Part shown: piece by piece, positions 1-10,713 of the stretch
How the letters are laid out: each line of letters starts with the position of its first letter
Numbering within the stretch: the stretch's first letter is position 1
NCBI RefSeq assembly: GCF_030913225.1
Contig: NZ_JAQYTS010000036.1
Span: 1 to 58,697, forward strand
Length of the DNA: 58,697 bases
DNA from: Spiroplasma sp. AdecLV25b
Lineage (GTDB): Bacteria; Bacillota_I; Bacilli_A; Mycoplasmatales; VBWQ01
Direction of reading: 5' to 3'
Translations under genes and position numbers: made by a program
The notes under the pieces: generated by a model
Told to the model about the DNA's origin: nothing
Database searches by the model: none
The model's input: the letters and a program-made list of their open reading frames with translations, nothing else

Positions 1-40
1 TAATTATTTCAGAATCTATTGTAAAATTTAATGGAGTCAT
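1..40 (-). CDS. transposase N-terminus (IS256/Mutator-like), partial at window edge
   Basis: The ATG at 38-40 (minus) lies behind AGGATGAG and opens a frame, MTPLNFTIDSEII, that leaves the window. Position inside the element end and similarity to IS256-type transposase starts support the call. Only 13 residues are visible, so this is tentative. Confidence 0.4.
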   Translation of the reverse strand, partial: MTPLNFTIDSEII

Positions 41-154
41 ATATTTCTCATCCTATCTAGTTTTTATTTTCAAACTAATTATATTTGATAAGGAGGGGTA
101 TATGGCTCATTTTTTATTACTTTTTTAAATTTACACACAATTTTAGACTTAACC
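1..154 (-). mobile_element. IS256-like insertion sequence, left end (continues outside window)
   Basis: Positions 128-154 (minus) read as an outward IS end beginning GGTTAAGTC and containing AAAATTGTGTGTAAATT. This resembles the terminal repeats of IS256-family (Mutator-type) elements as I remember them. The same 27 bp, with one mismatch, recur at 22588-22614. About 90 nt inside the end, a minus-strand ORF opens at position 40 after an AGGATGAG ribosome-binding site and runs off the window; its first residues, MTPLNFTIDSEII, look like the start of IS256-type transposases. The element abuts and truncates the lpdA fragment. The family call rests on the terminal repeat and 13 residues, so it is moderate. 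Confidence 0.55.
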
Positions 155-309
155 TTTTTACATTCCTCTTCAGTTAAACCAACACTTACTACTTCCGGGA
201 AAGTATAAATACAATTAGGCATTTTATTGTAATCAATTTTTTGTGGCACTAATGTTGTTCCATCATAACTTTTTTTACCTTCTTTAACGAAGATGTTGTT
301 AAGCGCCAT
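155..309 (-). pseudogene. pdhD: dihydrolipoamide dehydrogenase (E3) fragment, truncated by IS end
   Basis: About 50 residues resemble part of dihydrolipoamide dehydrogenase: the stretch NCIYTFPEVVSVGLTEEE is typical of the segment entering the E3 dimerisation domain. The FAD and NAD domains and the redox-active CxxxxC are missing upstream, and downstream the frame runs directly into the IS256-like end at 154, which adds a tail ending YTPPYQI. E3 reoxidises the lipoyl groups of the pyruvate dehydrogenase E2 and normally follows pdhC. Here a hairpin terminator (458-498) and another remnant separate it from pdhC. The fragment cannot be functional; an intact E3 would have to be encoded elsewhere. 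Confidence 0.75.
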
Positions 310-457
310 TAATCCTTGTGAATTACATAATAATTACCACTTATTAGTGACACATTTCATATTTATCATTATATATATAATGATAAATAGCTTATTTTAC
401 CTATCTTGCTTGCTAATTTAGAAAATAATTCATGACTTTTAACTTTTCAAAATTAAA

Positions 458-498
458 ATAACTACTCTTAATATACTAATGATATTAAAAGTAGTTAT
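458..498 (-). terminator. hairpin terminator downstream of pdhC
   Basis: A 17-bp inverted repeat (ATAACTACTCTTAATAT and its near-perfect reverse complement) surrounds a 7-nt loop, followed on the minus strand by a T-rich stretch. It lies beyond pdhC and a short ORF remnant and probably ends the pdhABC transcript. Confidence 0.6.
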
Positions 499-505
499 GT
501 ATTAT

Positions 506-643
506 TTATTCAACTAATGAACTTGTTATACAAGAAAATATAAATTTGTTATTTATATGAGTTGTATTTTTTACACTGCAAGTTTCTAAAATAGTTATTA
601 ATTTCTTAGTTACATCATGGTCTAGTAAACCTAAAATTCAATC
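506..643 (-). pseudogene. unrecognised ORF remnant after pdhC
   Basis: Directly after pdhC a 45-codon stretch without a start codon is open between TAG (644-646) and TAA (506-508). It contains LLDHDVTKKLITILETCS and ends ITSSLVE. The residue mix looks protein-like, but I do not recognise it. It may be the C-terminal stub of a gene lost when the lpdA region rearranged. The rest of 310-658 holds only the terminator hairpin. Confidence 0.3.
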
Positions 644-658
644 CTAGATATATTTTCC

Positions 659-1951
659 TTATGCTAATATTAATGTTGGATTTTCTAATAACTCTTTAAG
701 TCGAGTTAGAAAATATCCAGCTGGGGCGCCATCAATTACACGGTGGTCAATTGAAAGTGATAATGGAAAGAATTTATGTTCAATGATTTTACCATCAACA
801 ATGACTAGTTTTTTTTGCATCATACCTAATCCTAAAATAGCAACTTCGGGGTAATTAATAACAGGTGTACCAAATTCAATTCCTGCTGAACCAAAGTTAG
901 TAATAGTGAAAGTACCGCCCTGCATGTCATCACCTTTTAATAACCCTTTACGAGCTTTATCACCTAAACTATTAACTTGTCGTGCTGTTTCAAATAATGA
1001 AATTTTATCAGCATCTTTAATAACAGGTACTACTAATCCTTTATCAGTATCAGCAGCCATACCAATGTTATAATATTTCTTAACAAGAATTTCATTACCT
1101 GCTATATTTAATGTTGAGTTTAATAGTTTAAAACGATCTTCTTTTAAAGTTTTAGCAACTGCCTTCACGAAGAACGGCATAAATGTTAGTTTTGCTGCTC
1201 CATCTGGGTCTTTTTCTGCTGGTTCTTTTAAAGTAGCGCGCAATTGAATTAGGTTTTCAGCATCAATATTAATAATTAAACTAACATGGGGTGCTGTATA
1301 AACTGATAATGACATTTGGTTAGCAACGGCTTTTCGAATTCCAGATAATGGCATATGTTCAACTTTTCCAAAGCTTTCAATTTTAGCAACGTTAATTCCT
1401 TGATTCACAACTGGTGCTGATGGTACTACTGTTGTTTGAACAACTGTTGGTGCAACAGATGTTGTACCACCTTGTTTTGCGTTTAATAAATCTGCTTTTA
1501 AGATTCTACCACCAGGACCTGTTCCTTTAATAGTTCCCATATCAATACCCATATCATGAGCCATTCTTCGCGCTAATGGGGTTGCTAATACTTTACCAGT
1601 TTGAATAACTGGTTTTGCAGATTCTCCACTAGCTACAGGTGTTTCATGATTTGTTTTAACTTCCACTTTATCTACAACTACAGGCTTTGAAGTTTCTTTC
1701 GCAGGTGGTTGTGGAGCACTTGCTTGGCCACCAAATTCCATCACCACTTTACCAGTAGTGATGCTATCACCTTCTTTAACATTAATTTTAGAAACTTTAC
1801 CATCAGCTTCGGCTTTGATAGTATCAGATGCTTTATCAGCTTCGATATCAACTAAGTCATCGCCTTTTTTCACATCTTGTCCAACTTTGACACGAATTTG
1901 AGTTACCGTAACTTCTTCAATTCCATCCATGTCTTTAAATTTTAATTCCAT
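659..1951 (-). CDS. pdhC: pyruvate dehydrogenase E2, dihydrolipoamide acetyltransferase
   Basis: 430 aa. E2 core of the pyruvate dehydrogenase complex, transferring acetyl groups from E1 to CoA. One N-terminal lipoyl domain (about 1-75) carries the lipoylated lysine at K40 in EADKASD. An Ala/Pro/Val-rich linker follows, then a peripheral-subunit-binding domain (about 120-160, ATPLARRMA...GTGPGGRI) and the catalytic acetyltransferase domain ending with the active-site signature SIDHRVIDGAPAG. Start fixed by GAAAGGGAAG just upstream. It follows pdhB by 23 nt in a pdhA-pdhB-pdhC operon. Its usual partner pdhD is truncated downstream. Confidence 0.96.
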   Translation of the reverse strand: MELKFKDMDGIEEVTVTQIRVKVGQDVKKGDDLVDIEADKASDTIKAEADGKVSKINVKEGDSITTGKVVMEFGGQASAPQPPAKETSKPVVVDKVEVKTNHETPVASGESAKPVIQTGKVLATPLARRMAHDMGIDMGTIKGTGPGGRILKADLLNAKQGGTTSVAPTVVQTTVVPSAPVVNQGINVAKIESFGKVEHMPLSGIRKAVANQMSLSVYTAPHVSLIINIDAENLIQLRATLKEPAEKDPDGAAKLTFMPFFVKAVAKTLKEDRFKLLNSTLNIAGNEILVKKYYNIGMAADTDKGLVVPVIKDADKISLFETARQVNSLGDKARKGLLKGDDMQGGTFTITNFGSAGIEFGTPVINYPEVAILGLGMMQKKLVIVDGKIIEHKFFPLSLSIDHRVIDGAPAGYFLTRLKELLENPTLILA

Positions 1952-1974
1952 ATTTTCACTTCCCTTTCTTCTAA

Positions 1975-3015
1975 CTAAACTGGATAGTTCATCATTATTT
2001 TAACTTTGTCAATAATTTTATCGGGACTAATGATAAATCATTTTTCACCTTTTGATAATGGTACAGTAACATCATAACCTGTTAGTCGGGTTGGTGGACA
2101 TTCTAAATATTCAAAACATTTTTCATTAATAACAGTAATGATTTCAGATGCTACGGAAAATGAACGAACGGCTTCTGAAACAACTAGTAATCTTCCAGTT
2201 TTTTTAACTGAATTAACTACTGTTTCTTCATCTCATGGTTGCAATGTTTGTAAGTCAATTAATTCAATTTTTAAATTATCTTTTTGTTCTAATAACTCAA
2301 CAGCTTTTTCGCAATCATAAACTTTTGAACCGTAAGTAACTATTGTTAAATCAGGTTTATCAGCAGCAGAATATGATTTTATTACTTTCGCTTTTCCTAA
2401 AACAGCAACTTCATAATCATCGCTAACTTCTTCACGAACATCATAAGTATAATCACGACTAGTATAACTATTGAAATAAGTTCCTAAACATTCTAAAACG
2501 ATAACCGGATCTGGACTTTCAATTGCAGCTAATAATAATTTTTTCGTATCATTAGGTTTTGAAGTCATAACTACTTTTAACCCTGGAATGTGACAGAATA
2601 AAGCTTCAATCGCTTCTGAGTGGTGTTCTAAAGCACCATTATAGCCATTATTTCAATCATATGAAGGCATACGAACAACTAATGGGCAAGTGAAGCGACC
2701 ACGACTTCTGTTACGCATACGTGCAGCATGACAAAGTAATTGTTGGAAAGCTGGGAAGGCAAAGCCAGAGAATTGCATTTCAATAATCGGGTTTAAACCA
2801 TTAATCGCCATTCCAATGGCACTACCAGCAATAACTGCTTCTGCAATTGGAGCATCAAAACAACGGTTAACCCCAAATTTGGCTTGTAGTCCTTTTGTCG
2901 CACGGAAGACACCACCGACGTTACCAGCATCTTCACCGTAAACAACAACATTAGGATTTTTTTTCATAGCTAACTCTAATGCTAAAGTAATAGCTTGGAC
3001 ATTATTTCTTTTCAT
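1975..3015 (-). CDS. pdhB: pyruvate dehydrogenase E1 component, beta subunit
   Basis: 346 aa, reading UGA as Trp. Beta subunit of the thiamine-diphosphate-dependent E1, which decarboxylates pyruvate and reductively acetylates E2. The N-terminus shows the family pattern VQAITLALELAMKKNP then VYGEDAG and GGVFRATKGL; the middle has IAEAVIAGSAIGMA and the C-terminal half has the transketolase C-domain pattern (LIDLQTLQPWDEE, VVSEAVRS). The ATG follows GGAGAG and lies 2 nt after the pdhA stop, so the two are translationally coupled. Length is normal and there is no frame break. Confidence 0.95.
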
Positions 3016-3017
3016 AA

Positions 3018-4175
3018 TTATTTTTTCTCTCCTTCTTTGAAGAATGCTTTCGCTTGTGCTTTTTGCTCAGCTAATTGTGGTGTTAATTTTTCAAATGTGT
3101 AATCAAAGATTTCATCAATCGCAACACTTTCATTTTTTTGTGCTCAAACAATAGCATCACTAATTTGTTTGGTAATCTTTTTGTCTAAGGCTTCTTGTTT
3201 TTTATCGTCTCATAACTTAATTGATTTTAAGTATTCTCTAATGCGATCAATGGGGTCTTTTTTAAATCATTCTTGTTCAATTTTGTAATCTTCAGCAGTG
3301 AAGTAATCTTTCTTAATATCAAAGGCTGAGTGAGCATTTTGACGGTAAGTAATAGCTTCAATTAACGATGGTCCTTCACCTTTTTTAGCTCTTTCAATCG
3401 CTTGTTGTGTGACATAGTAAACAGCAAAAAAATCATTACCATCAACACGAATATTAGGAACACCACAAGCTGAACCTTTTTGGGCAAAAGTTGGACTCAT
3501 AGTAGCTTTTGATGTTGGAGTATCTAATGATCATTGGTTATTTTCAACAAAGAAAACACAAGGTAGTTTTTGAATGGCAGCAAAGTTAATCGCTTCGAAA
3601 AATTCACCTTCCGAAGTTCCACCATCACCGATAGTTGTTAAGACAACACCTTTTCCTTTTTTGTATTTTTCAGCAAAAGCTAATCCTGTTGCATGAGAAT
3701 ATTGCGTAGCAATCGGAATGTTAACTGGTAAGATATTAATACCTTTGGGCATTTGGCTTCCCATTTCGTTCCCTAATCAATATTGAATTAATTTTTCAAT
3801 GGGATAACCAGCAGTAATTCATGCTGCATTGTTACGATAAGCAGGAACAAATCAATCGATACCTTTACGTAAGCAACTAGCGTAAGCAACTTCTACACCT
3901 TCTTGGCCACGTGATGATAAAAAGTTAATGACTTTTCCAATTACTTTTGGTAGACCCTTTTTTAAAATAACTTTACCTTGGTCATCTTTTTCATAGTTTA
4001 GTTCCATTTGCATTTGTTCTTGTAGTCGTGATAAACACATGTTTTCATATGCTGTTAATAATATTTTAGTATCAAATTTATTTAAATATGTAACAAAATC
4101 TGGTTTTATAATTCCTTTTTCATTTAATATTTGAAAAATTTCTTGTTGTGGATTATCGAATTTCTCAACTCACAT
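3018..4175 (-). CDS. pdhA: pyruvate dehydrogenase E1 component, alpha subunit
   Basis: 385 aa with several UGA-Trp codons. Binds thiamine diphosphate with PdhB. The ThDP motif is visible as GDGGTSEGEFFEAINFA...VENNQW around residues 150-175; later come VDGNDFFAVY and the conserved YRQNAHS. The start at 4175 follows a strong AGGAGG, and the second codon is TGA (Trp), which a standard-code reading would miss. First gene of the pdhABC operon; lplA lies 85 nt upstream on the same strand, fitting a lipoate-dependent complex. Confidence 0.95.
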
Positions 4176-4259
4176 TTATTTTTTTCCTCCTAGATATTTT
4201 AGTTAATTGCAAGCGTGCACTCTTAATTATACTAATTTTTAAAATAATGCCTAGACATT

Positions 4260-5252
4260 CTATTTTATTATACTACTGATGATGTCTTCTTCAATAAAAT
4301 TCTGACCAAAAATGGCAGTAATATCAATGCTTTTAACAATATTGGTAATTGTTGGAACGTTATATTTTTGATGAATTAGATTTTGTTCTAGTTCATCAGT
4401 ACCTGCTGATCCTAAGAAATCACCATAAATTTTAATATTATTAATGATTCCTGCTTGCACATTAAGTCACACATGGATCGTACCTTTATTAGGGAATAAA
4501 GTTTTATGTTTTAAATCAAAGGTTGGTGATTTACCATAGTTTCAATCTCAAGTACGATATTTTTTAGTAGCTAACGTTTCAATTTCGCTAATCATTTCTG
4601 GGGTTAATTTTAAAACTTTAGTATTTTTAGTATGTTGTAATTTTTCAACAATTAATTGTTGAAATTGGTCAATAGTTAATGGGGTTTTTAGCAAAGGTAA
4701 GATGTTAGTAACACGAGCTTGCACTGATTTAATACCTTTTGATTGTAATTTCTCTAAATCAGGCTTTAATACTTTTGGTAACATTTGCATATCAACATTA
4801 AATAAGATCGTACCATGGTGTAAAATGCGATTATTAAATGTGTATTGCGCGTTGCCTGAGATTTTCTTGTCATTGATAACGATATCATTTTTACCACTAT
4901 TTTGGGCATTTAATCCTAAACTTTGTAAAACTTCAATAATTGGTTTCGTAAATAGGGCATAGTTACGAGCATTATCTTGGTTTTTATTAAAAATAAAAGT
5001 GAAGTTTAAATTACCTAAGTCTTGATAAACAGCACCACCACCTGATAATCTTCGCACAACATTAACTTGTTTTTCACGTACGTATTCATTATTAATTTCT
5101 TCAATGGTATTTTGATTACGGCCAATGACAATTGTATTATTGTTTTGTCATAGCAATAAGATTTCATCAGTAATATTAGGATTACTAATTAAATATTCTT
5201 CAGTTGCTAAGTTGAAATATGGGTCTTTACTATCATTAATATAATATATCAT
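4260..5252 (-). CDS. lplA: lipoate-protein ligase A
   Basis: 330 aa. Attaches free lipoate (or octanoate) to the lipoyl domain of PdhC. It begins MIYYINDSKDPYFNLATEEY, has WQNNNTIVIGRNQNT and the ligase signature VVRRLSGGGAVYQDLGNLNF with the lysine region NDIVINDKKISGNAQY, and has the C-terminal accessory domain, so it is a full-length LplA. Its ATG overlaps the stop of the upstream hydrolase by one base (TAATG), indicating translational coupling. Position directly before pdhABC fits supply of lipoylated E2. Confidence 0.94.
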
Positions 5253-6388
5253 TATTTTGTTTCTCCTTGGTCAGTGGTAGTTCATTTATGAACGAACTTT
5301 AATGTAATGTTACAATACATATTGTAATCAGTAGTAATTGCTCGCACATGTTTAGCTTTTGGCATAATTAATAGTTCGCTAATTTCTGGTGTTTGTTCAT
5401 AACTAATTTTTTTCGCAAATAAACGTTTAGCCATGGCTACTGGGACAGTTTCATCATCAATACCATGAATAAATAAAGCAGGCATATTAGCACAATATTT
5501 TAGTTTACTAATAGTATTAATACTTTTGATTTTAAATTTATCTTGATGTTTAAAATAAAATTGTAAACCAAAATAAACTCAAAATCATGACATTTTAAAA
5601 TACTTTTGCGGAATAACTTTCATAATATGAGTAAAACTATCATATCCACAATCAAAAATACCACACTTAACACCTAAGGTGGCGATTTCAAAACGGCACA
5701 TAGTTTCTAAAATAGTAGTAGCACCCATACTATTACCAATTAAACTAATACTAATTGCATGATTAAAATCTTGATTTTCAATGAAACCATTAAGATACCT
5801 AATAACTGCGTATAGGTCATCAGCTTCTTTAGTACCAAAAGTAACACTATCTTTAATATTATTACTACCATGGCCTCGTGCATCGTAAGTTAAAATACTA
5901 TAACCTTGTTCATAAAAGTGTTTTACTAAATATAAAATACTATAACGATTTTGTTGTCTTCCGTGGACAGCAATAATTCATTTATGATTATTATTAGAAC
6001 GTTGATTAACAATTACAAAGGCTGATAATTGAATGTTATCGAAAGTAGTAATCGTAACATCTTGCGGTTCCATCATACTTCAACTAGCTTCATCAATTAT
6101 TAATTGGGGGGCTTGTTGTAATTCCATATCACGATTATAAAAATCCAAACTATTAAGGTCAATTTTTTCAAAGTTAGGATTTTCAATTCGTCCTGTTCGT
6201 TGAAATTTTTGCATAGTATTGCGCATAATTTTTCCGAAAACGGCATTAGTAAGTAAAAAAGGAATAATTCATAATGGAAAAGTTAATAACAAAATTATTT
6301 TTAATCACCAAGCGATTTTATACTTAACCTCCTCTATAGGTATGGTCATAGTAGCACGTTGTTTTAAATATCTTGCATCTTTTGCCAT
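5252..6388 (-). CDS. membrane-anchored alpha/beta hydrolase
   Basis: 378 aa. A transmembrane helix near the N-terminus (about residues 25-50) precedes an alpha/beta-hydrolase fold. The nucleophile elbow reads GNSMGATTI, the acid loop GIDDETVP, and the catalytic histidine is probably in PKAKHVRAI. Substrate unknown; such proteins are usually annotated as lysophospholipase- or peptidase-like. It is upstream of and coupled to lplA. Paralogues with the same architecture occur at 18497-19513 and 36900-37862. Start chosen for AAAGGAA upstream. Confidence 0.85.
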
Positions 6389-6540
6389 TACTTATTTATT
6401 CCTTTCAAAGACCAAAAATTTATATTTTATACAGATTATTTGTATAAAATAGATTTACCTCATAACTAGTTTTTGAAAAAGTCAAGTAGAAAATTACTCC
6501 AATATTTAATATTAACAGTGTTTAATTTAATATTGGCTAT

Positions 6541-6608
6541 GGCTATAATTGTAAAAAAACTATAATTGAATTTTAAATGGTCTATTTCGTTGTTTTTTAC
6601 AATTATAA
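6541..6608 (-). terminator. possible terminator / inverted repeat behind nox
   Basis: In the 309-nt gap between nox and the hydrolase, TATAATTGTAAAAAA is repeated in inverted orientation about 30 nt apart. On the minus strand the 3' arm ends in a T-rich run. It may end the nox transcript. The rest of the gap is featureless AT-rich sequence with possible promoter elements for the hydrolase-lplA-pdh cluster. Confidence 0.35.
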
Positions 6609-6697
6609 CACAATAACATGTATAAAATTAATTAATATTTTATTGACATCTAGGCATTTTAGTTACGGAATAAGTCTACTATAAATTACTAAGATAA

Positions 6698-8191
6698 TTA
6701 TTTTTTCTTATATGGATCTGGATAAGCAATATCTTCTTTTGTTAGTAAACCTGTTGCTAGTAAAGCAGCAGCAGTTACGAAGTTATAAGGTTTGTTGAAA
6801 TGTGGTAGGAAGAACATATCAACTAATGGGATTTCATCAATTGTTACTTGTTTTAAAATAGCTAATGAGAACATAGAAATAGTTTCGGTATGATCATGAG
6901 TTGAACCAATTTCAGCACCAAGAATACGTCGAGAACTTTTTTCTCATATAATTTTAATTTTAACTTCATGGTTTTCTGCCATAAATGGAGGAAAAACAGT
7001 ATCTTTGTAAAAATAGGCTTCAATTTTATCTTTCCCAAAAATAGCTCCTGCAGAAAGTTCTGACAATCCAGTAGCACAAAGTTTTCAACCAAAGACAGAA
7101 ATTGCATTAGTTCCTTGCACACCTGGGAAAGCAACTCTTTCTTTTGGATTAGTTTTTGTAACATTAATGCCAGTTACTAAACCAGTACGAACAGCGTTAG
7201 TAGCTAGAGCAATGTTAACGTTTTTATTTCAAGCATTTGAACGAATGTTAATACAATCACCAATGGCATAAATGTTAGGGTCTGAAGTTTGGAAGTATTG
7301 GTCAACTTCAATGGCACCACGAGCATCTAAAGTAATTTGTGGTTTTCCTGATTCATCTTTTACAACAGTAGTGTTTGGTAAGAATCCAACTGCCATAATA
7401 ACTAAGTCAGCATCATATGTTCCTTTATTAGTTTTTACTTGCGATACTTTATCGTCTTTAGTAATGAATTCTAGTAAAGTTTCACCTAATTGTAGCTTTA
7501 CACCTGCATTTTTCATAGTTGTTTCAACATCAGTTGTGAATTCTTCATCATAGTAGCGAGGCATAATACGGCTTTCAAAGTCAATTAAAGTAACTTGTTT
7601 TTTGTCTTTGTAGAAAGCTTCTACTAATTCAATACCAATGTATCCAGCACCTATTACAACTACTTTTTTAACTTCAGGTTTATTTAAATGAGCAATAATT
7701 TCTTGAGCATGTTGGTATAACTTTGATAAGTGAATACCGTTAGTTAATTTAACACCATTTAAGTTATCTTTAACAATTACACCATCTTTATGTGCAATTA
7801 AACCTGGAATTTCTTTACCACCTGGATTTAAGATTGGTCATGAACCAATACCTAAAATTAATTTGTCATAAGTTTCAGTGATTATTTCATTAGTTTTCAT
7901 GTTTTTAATTTTAATGGTTTTGTCTTTACCATTATAACTAATCATCTCATGATTTAAATTAACTTTAGCGCCAAGTTTAGTTAGTTTTTCTTCATCAGCA
8001 TAGAATAAACCTTTTGAGTCATTAAATTCTTTTCCTACTCATAGGGCAATCCCACATCCTAAGAATGAAATGTTATCATTACGGTCATATGCTACAACTT
8101 GAGCATTAGGGTTAGTTTTCATAATTGCTTTTAAAGCAGTTGTTCCGGCATGATTAATCCCGATTACAACAATTTTTGGATTTTTTTCCAT
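6698..8191 (-). CDS. nox: NADH oxidase (water-forming), pyridine nucleotide-disulphide reductase family
   Basis: 497 aa. Reoxidises NADH with O2 using FAD and a single redox cysteine; in mollicutes this regenerates NAD+ for glycolysis and PDH. The N-terminus [16 protein letters not shown] is the FAD Rossmann fold, the redox cysteine is Cys46 in [11 protein letters not shown], and the second FAD site is [11 protein letters not shown] followed by a reductase dimerisation domain. The single Cys distinguishes it from E3, so it cannot replace the damaged lpdA. It is monocistronic by spacing, between ackA and the hydrolase. Confidence 0.93.
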
Positions 8192-8269
8192 TTTAAATTT
8201 CCTTCCTGATTTCTATTTTCCTAAATACTAAATACCTAGGAAATATATATTTAATTTTAACACTTTATT

Positions 8270-9523
8270 TTAAATATTTAATAGTAAATTATATGTATCT
8301 TGGCAAATTATAATTTCTTCATTAGTTTTAATTTTATAAATTGGAAATTGCGACTGTTTATCGCTAATTAGTAAAAAATCATCGTATTTATCTTTATTTT
8401 TACTGTCCACTAGTTTCAATGCTAATATTTTAATTTCATTAATTACTAAATCACGAATGATAAATGAGTTTTCACCAATTCCTGCGGTAAATACTAAGGC
8501 ATCAATATTATTTTGTAAGTCATTGGCATATTGAACAATGTAATTAGCAATTCTTTGGACAAACATTTTAATTGCTAATTGTGATTCCATATGTTTAGGG
8601 TGAATTTTATCTTCACTTGCAGTAATGACATCACGTAAATCAGATGAATGTTGACTAATTCCTAATAAACCTGATGCTTTATTTAAATCATTCGTAACAC
8701 TAGCAATCGTTGTACCTTTTTTAACATCACACATGTATCCATGAATTGATGGATCAATAATTCCACTACGAGAACCCATAATTAACCCATCAAGTGGTGT
8801 TAACCCCATACTAGTATTATAACTTTTACCATCTTTGATGGCACAAATACTAGCACCATTACCTAAGTGACAAACAATAGCATTAACTTTAGTTTGTGGC
8901 TTGTTCATAACAATCACTAATTTTTCTAAGATATAACGATAACTAATACCATGGAAACCATATCTTCTTACTTCGTAGTCAGTATATCATTCATAAGGTA
9001 CTGAGTATAAAAACTTTTCTTGTGGAATAGTTGTATGGAATGATGTGTCGAATACTGCCACATGATGAGCATGGGGAATTAATTTTTGAAAGGCAGATAA
9101 ACCTTTTAAAGCTGGTGGATTATGTAACGGTGCCAATGGAATACAAGCTTCAATGCCACTTACAACTGTTTTATCAAGAACAATAGAACTATTAAATTTT
9201 TGTCCGCCATGAACCATACGATGACCAATGCGGGCAATATCATCAAAGTTAGCAATTACTTGGTATTTAATTAAACCATCAATTACAGCTTGTGCTCCTG
9301 CGACATGGTCTTTAATGTCTTGCACACCTTCATGTTTTGTAAAATCATTACCATTTGCAACTTCAATAATAAAATTGCTATCTTTAATACCAATTCTTTC
9401 TACTAATCCCTTTCCTAGAATTGTAAAAGTTGGTTGATTTTTTGTTTCATCAATACTAAAAACTTGAAATTTAATAGAACTGCTTCCAGCATTAATAACT
9501 AAAATTTTATTATGATTTGACAT
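8270..9523 (-). CDS. ackA: acetate kinase
   Basis: 417 aa. Converts acetyl phosphate and ADP to acetate and ATP. The N-terminal phosphate-binding motif ILVINAGSSSIKFQVF, the RIGHRMVHGG segment, VFDTSFHTTIP, YGFHGISY and the HLGNGASICAI loop are all present, so the enzyme looks intact. The ATG follows AAGGAGAAA and lies 14 nt downstream of the pta remnant; the two would form a pta-ackA operon. With Pta broken, acetyl phosphate must come from another source or another pta copy. Confidence 0.96.
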
Positions 9524-9536
9524 TTTTTTCTCCTTA

Positions 9537-9999
9537 TTATTTTTTAATTAAAGTTTGAAACACTGTAATTAGCACTGTATAATAAATATCATCAACACTA
9601 GCGCCACGTGATAAATCATTAACTGATTGGTTTAAACCTAACACAATAGGACTGATAGCTTTATATCCATCCAGACATTGGGCAATTTTATAACCAATAT
9701 TAACAGCATTTAAATCAGGAAAAATAAAGATATTACAATTTCCTGACATTTTAACACTTAGTAATTTCTTGCCACGTACTTCTTGGTCTCAAGTGGCATC
9801 AAATTGAATTGGTCCTACCACTTGCACATTTTCTAATTTAGAAACTTATTAATTCGGTAGCATTTACGAACTTTATCAGCACTTTTGCCACTACCACTTT
9901 TATCAGTTGAGTATGACAATAAAGCTAATTTAATAGGATTAAATTGTAAAAGATGGGCAAAGTGTGTTGTTGATTTAACAATATCTACTAATTTTATGA
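9537..9999 (-). pseudogene. pta: phosphate acetyltransferase, 5'-truncated and frameshifted
   Basis: Only the C-terminal part of phosphotransacetylase (acetyl-CoA + Pi to acetyl phosphate) is left. An upstream segment reads LVDIVKSTTHFAHLLQFN then KLALLSYSTDKSGSG and KVR. The frame then slips at least twice around 9845-9865 before the family sequence resumes as KLENVQVVGPIQFDATW and continues to a normal C-terminus at 9537. The first two thirds are missing: beyond about 10000 the sequence becomes unrelated, and transposase debris starts at 10151. It is a pseudogene unless the slips are base-calling errors, which would not restore the missing 5' part. Confidence 0.85.
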
Positions 10000-10150
10000 T
10001 TCAGGAAATTTTAATTAATAATCAAATTCCAATAAAATTTATAAAAATTATCTTATTAATTAAAAGCTTTTCTTCCTTTATGTACAATAAAATTTTACTA
10101 CATAAATGTTGAAAAAATACCTACCCACGGATTTCTTCTCTACATCTTTT

Positions 10151-10532
10151 TTAAATTAAACACAATAACGTTGCTTCAAAACTAGGATTTTTGTTGAATT
10201 TATTATATGCAGATTCTTTAGCATATATAAATGCACATGTTGTTTTGAAAGTCTGATATGTATATCCTAAAATTCTACGTATATGTTTTCACATTAATTC
10301 AATTTGGTTTGTATTTACATCATTTTTTTGAGGCAATATGTACATAGCATTGAGATGAAATATATTTTCGTGCAAACTTTAAAAGATTTTCCTGTTTGTA
10401 TTTTTCATAGATACCAATAACCAAAGATCTTCATTGTTTCTTAGCACCCATATGTGAAAGATACATTTCATCAATCTGCACCATGTTTTCAACAATGAAT
10501 TGAATTTCACATTTGTTCTTTCTAGCGTACAT
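10151..10532 (-). pseudogene. degenerate DDE-type transposase remnant
   Basis: A minus-strand frame from 10532 reads MYARKNKCEIQFIVENM, then VQIDEMYLSHMGAKKQW and RSLVIGIYEKYK. It stops at 10273-10275; the next frame continues as RRILGYTYQTFKTTCAFIYA to a stop at 10151. The acidic VQIDEMY followed by a basic stretch is reminiscent of DDE transposases (ISXO2/IS1595-like is one possibility, family uncertain). Frameshifted and without recognisable complete ends. It sits between pyrH and the truncated pta and probably belongs to the element that removed the 5' part of pta. Confidence 0.6.
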
Positions 10533-10555
10533 GTGAGAATAAATCCGTAATTAAA

Positions 10556-10713
10556 ATTAGCAAACTTTCTATTACAATTAAGTTGTATAAAAATAAAAAA
10601 AGAAGGTTTGCTAATGAATATTATACCACCATCATGGACTTTTATATCAAAAGAAATAACATAACTGTTAGAAACTAAAATTAAAACATATTGCTATAAG
10701 TTCTTTCAAAATG
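10556..10713 (+). pseudogene. second IS fragment: inverted repeat plus N-terminal transposase-like stub
   Basis: ATTAGCAAACTTTCT at 10556-10570 is inverted at 10601-10615 with one mismatch. Right after the second copy a plus-strand ATG (10613) opens a 16-codon frame, MNIIPPSWTFISKEIT, interrupted by TAA and continuing as LLETKIKTYCYKFFQNV. I read this as the opened end of another insertion sequence. No complete transposase is present. The family is unrecognised. Confidence 0.35.

Noticed and set aside
6698-8191. NADH oxidase as a replacement E3 for the PDH complex
   Set aside because: It has a single redox cysteine (Cys46) and lacks the CxxxxC pair needed to oxidise dihydrolipoamide.
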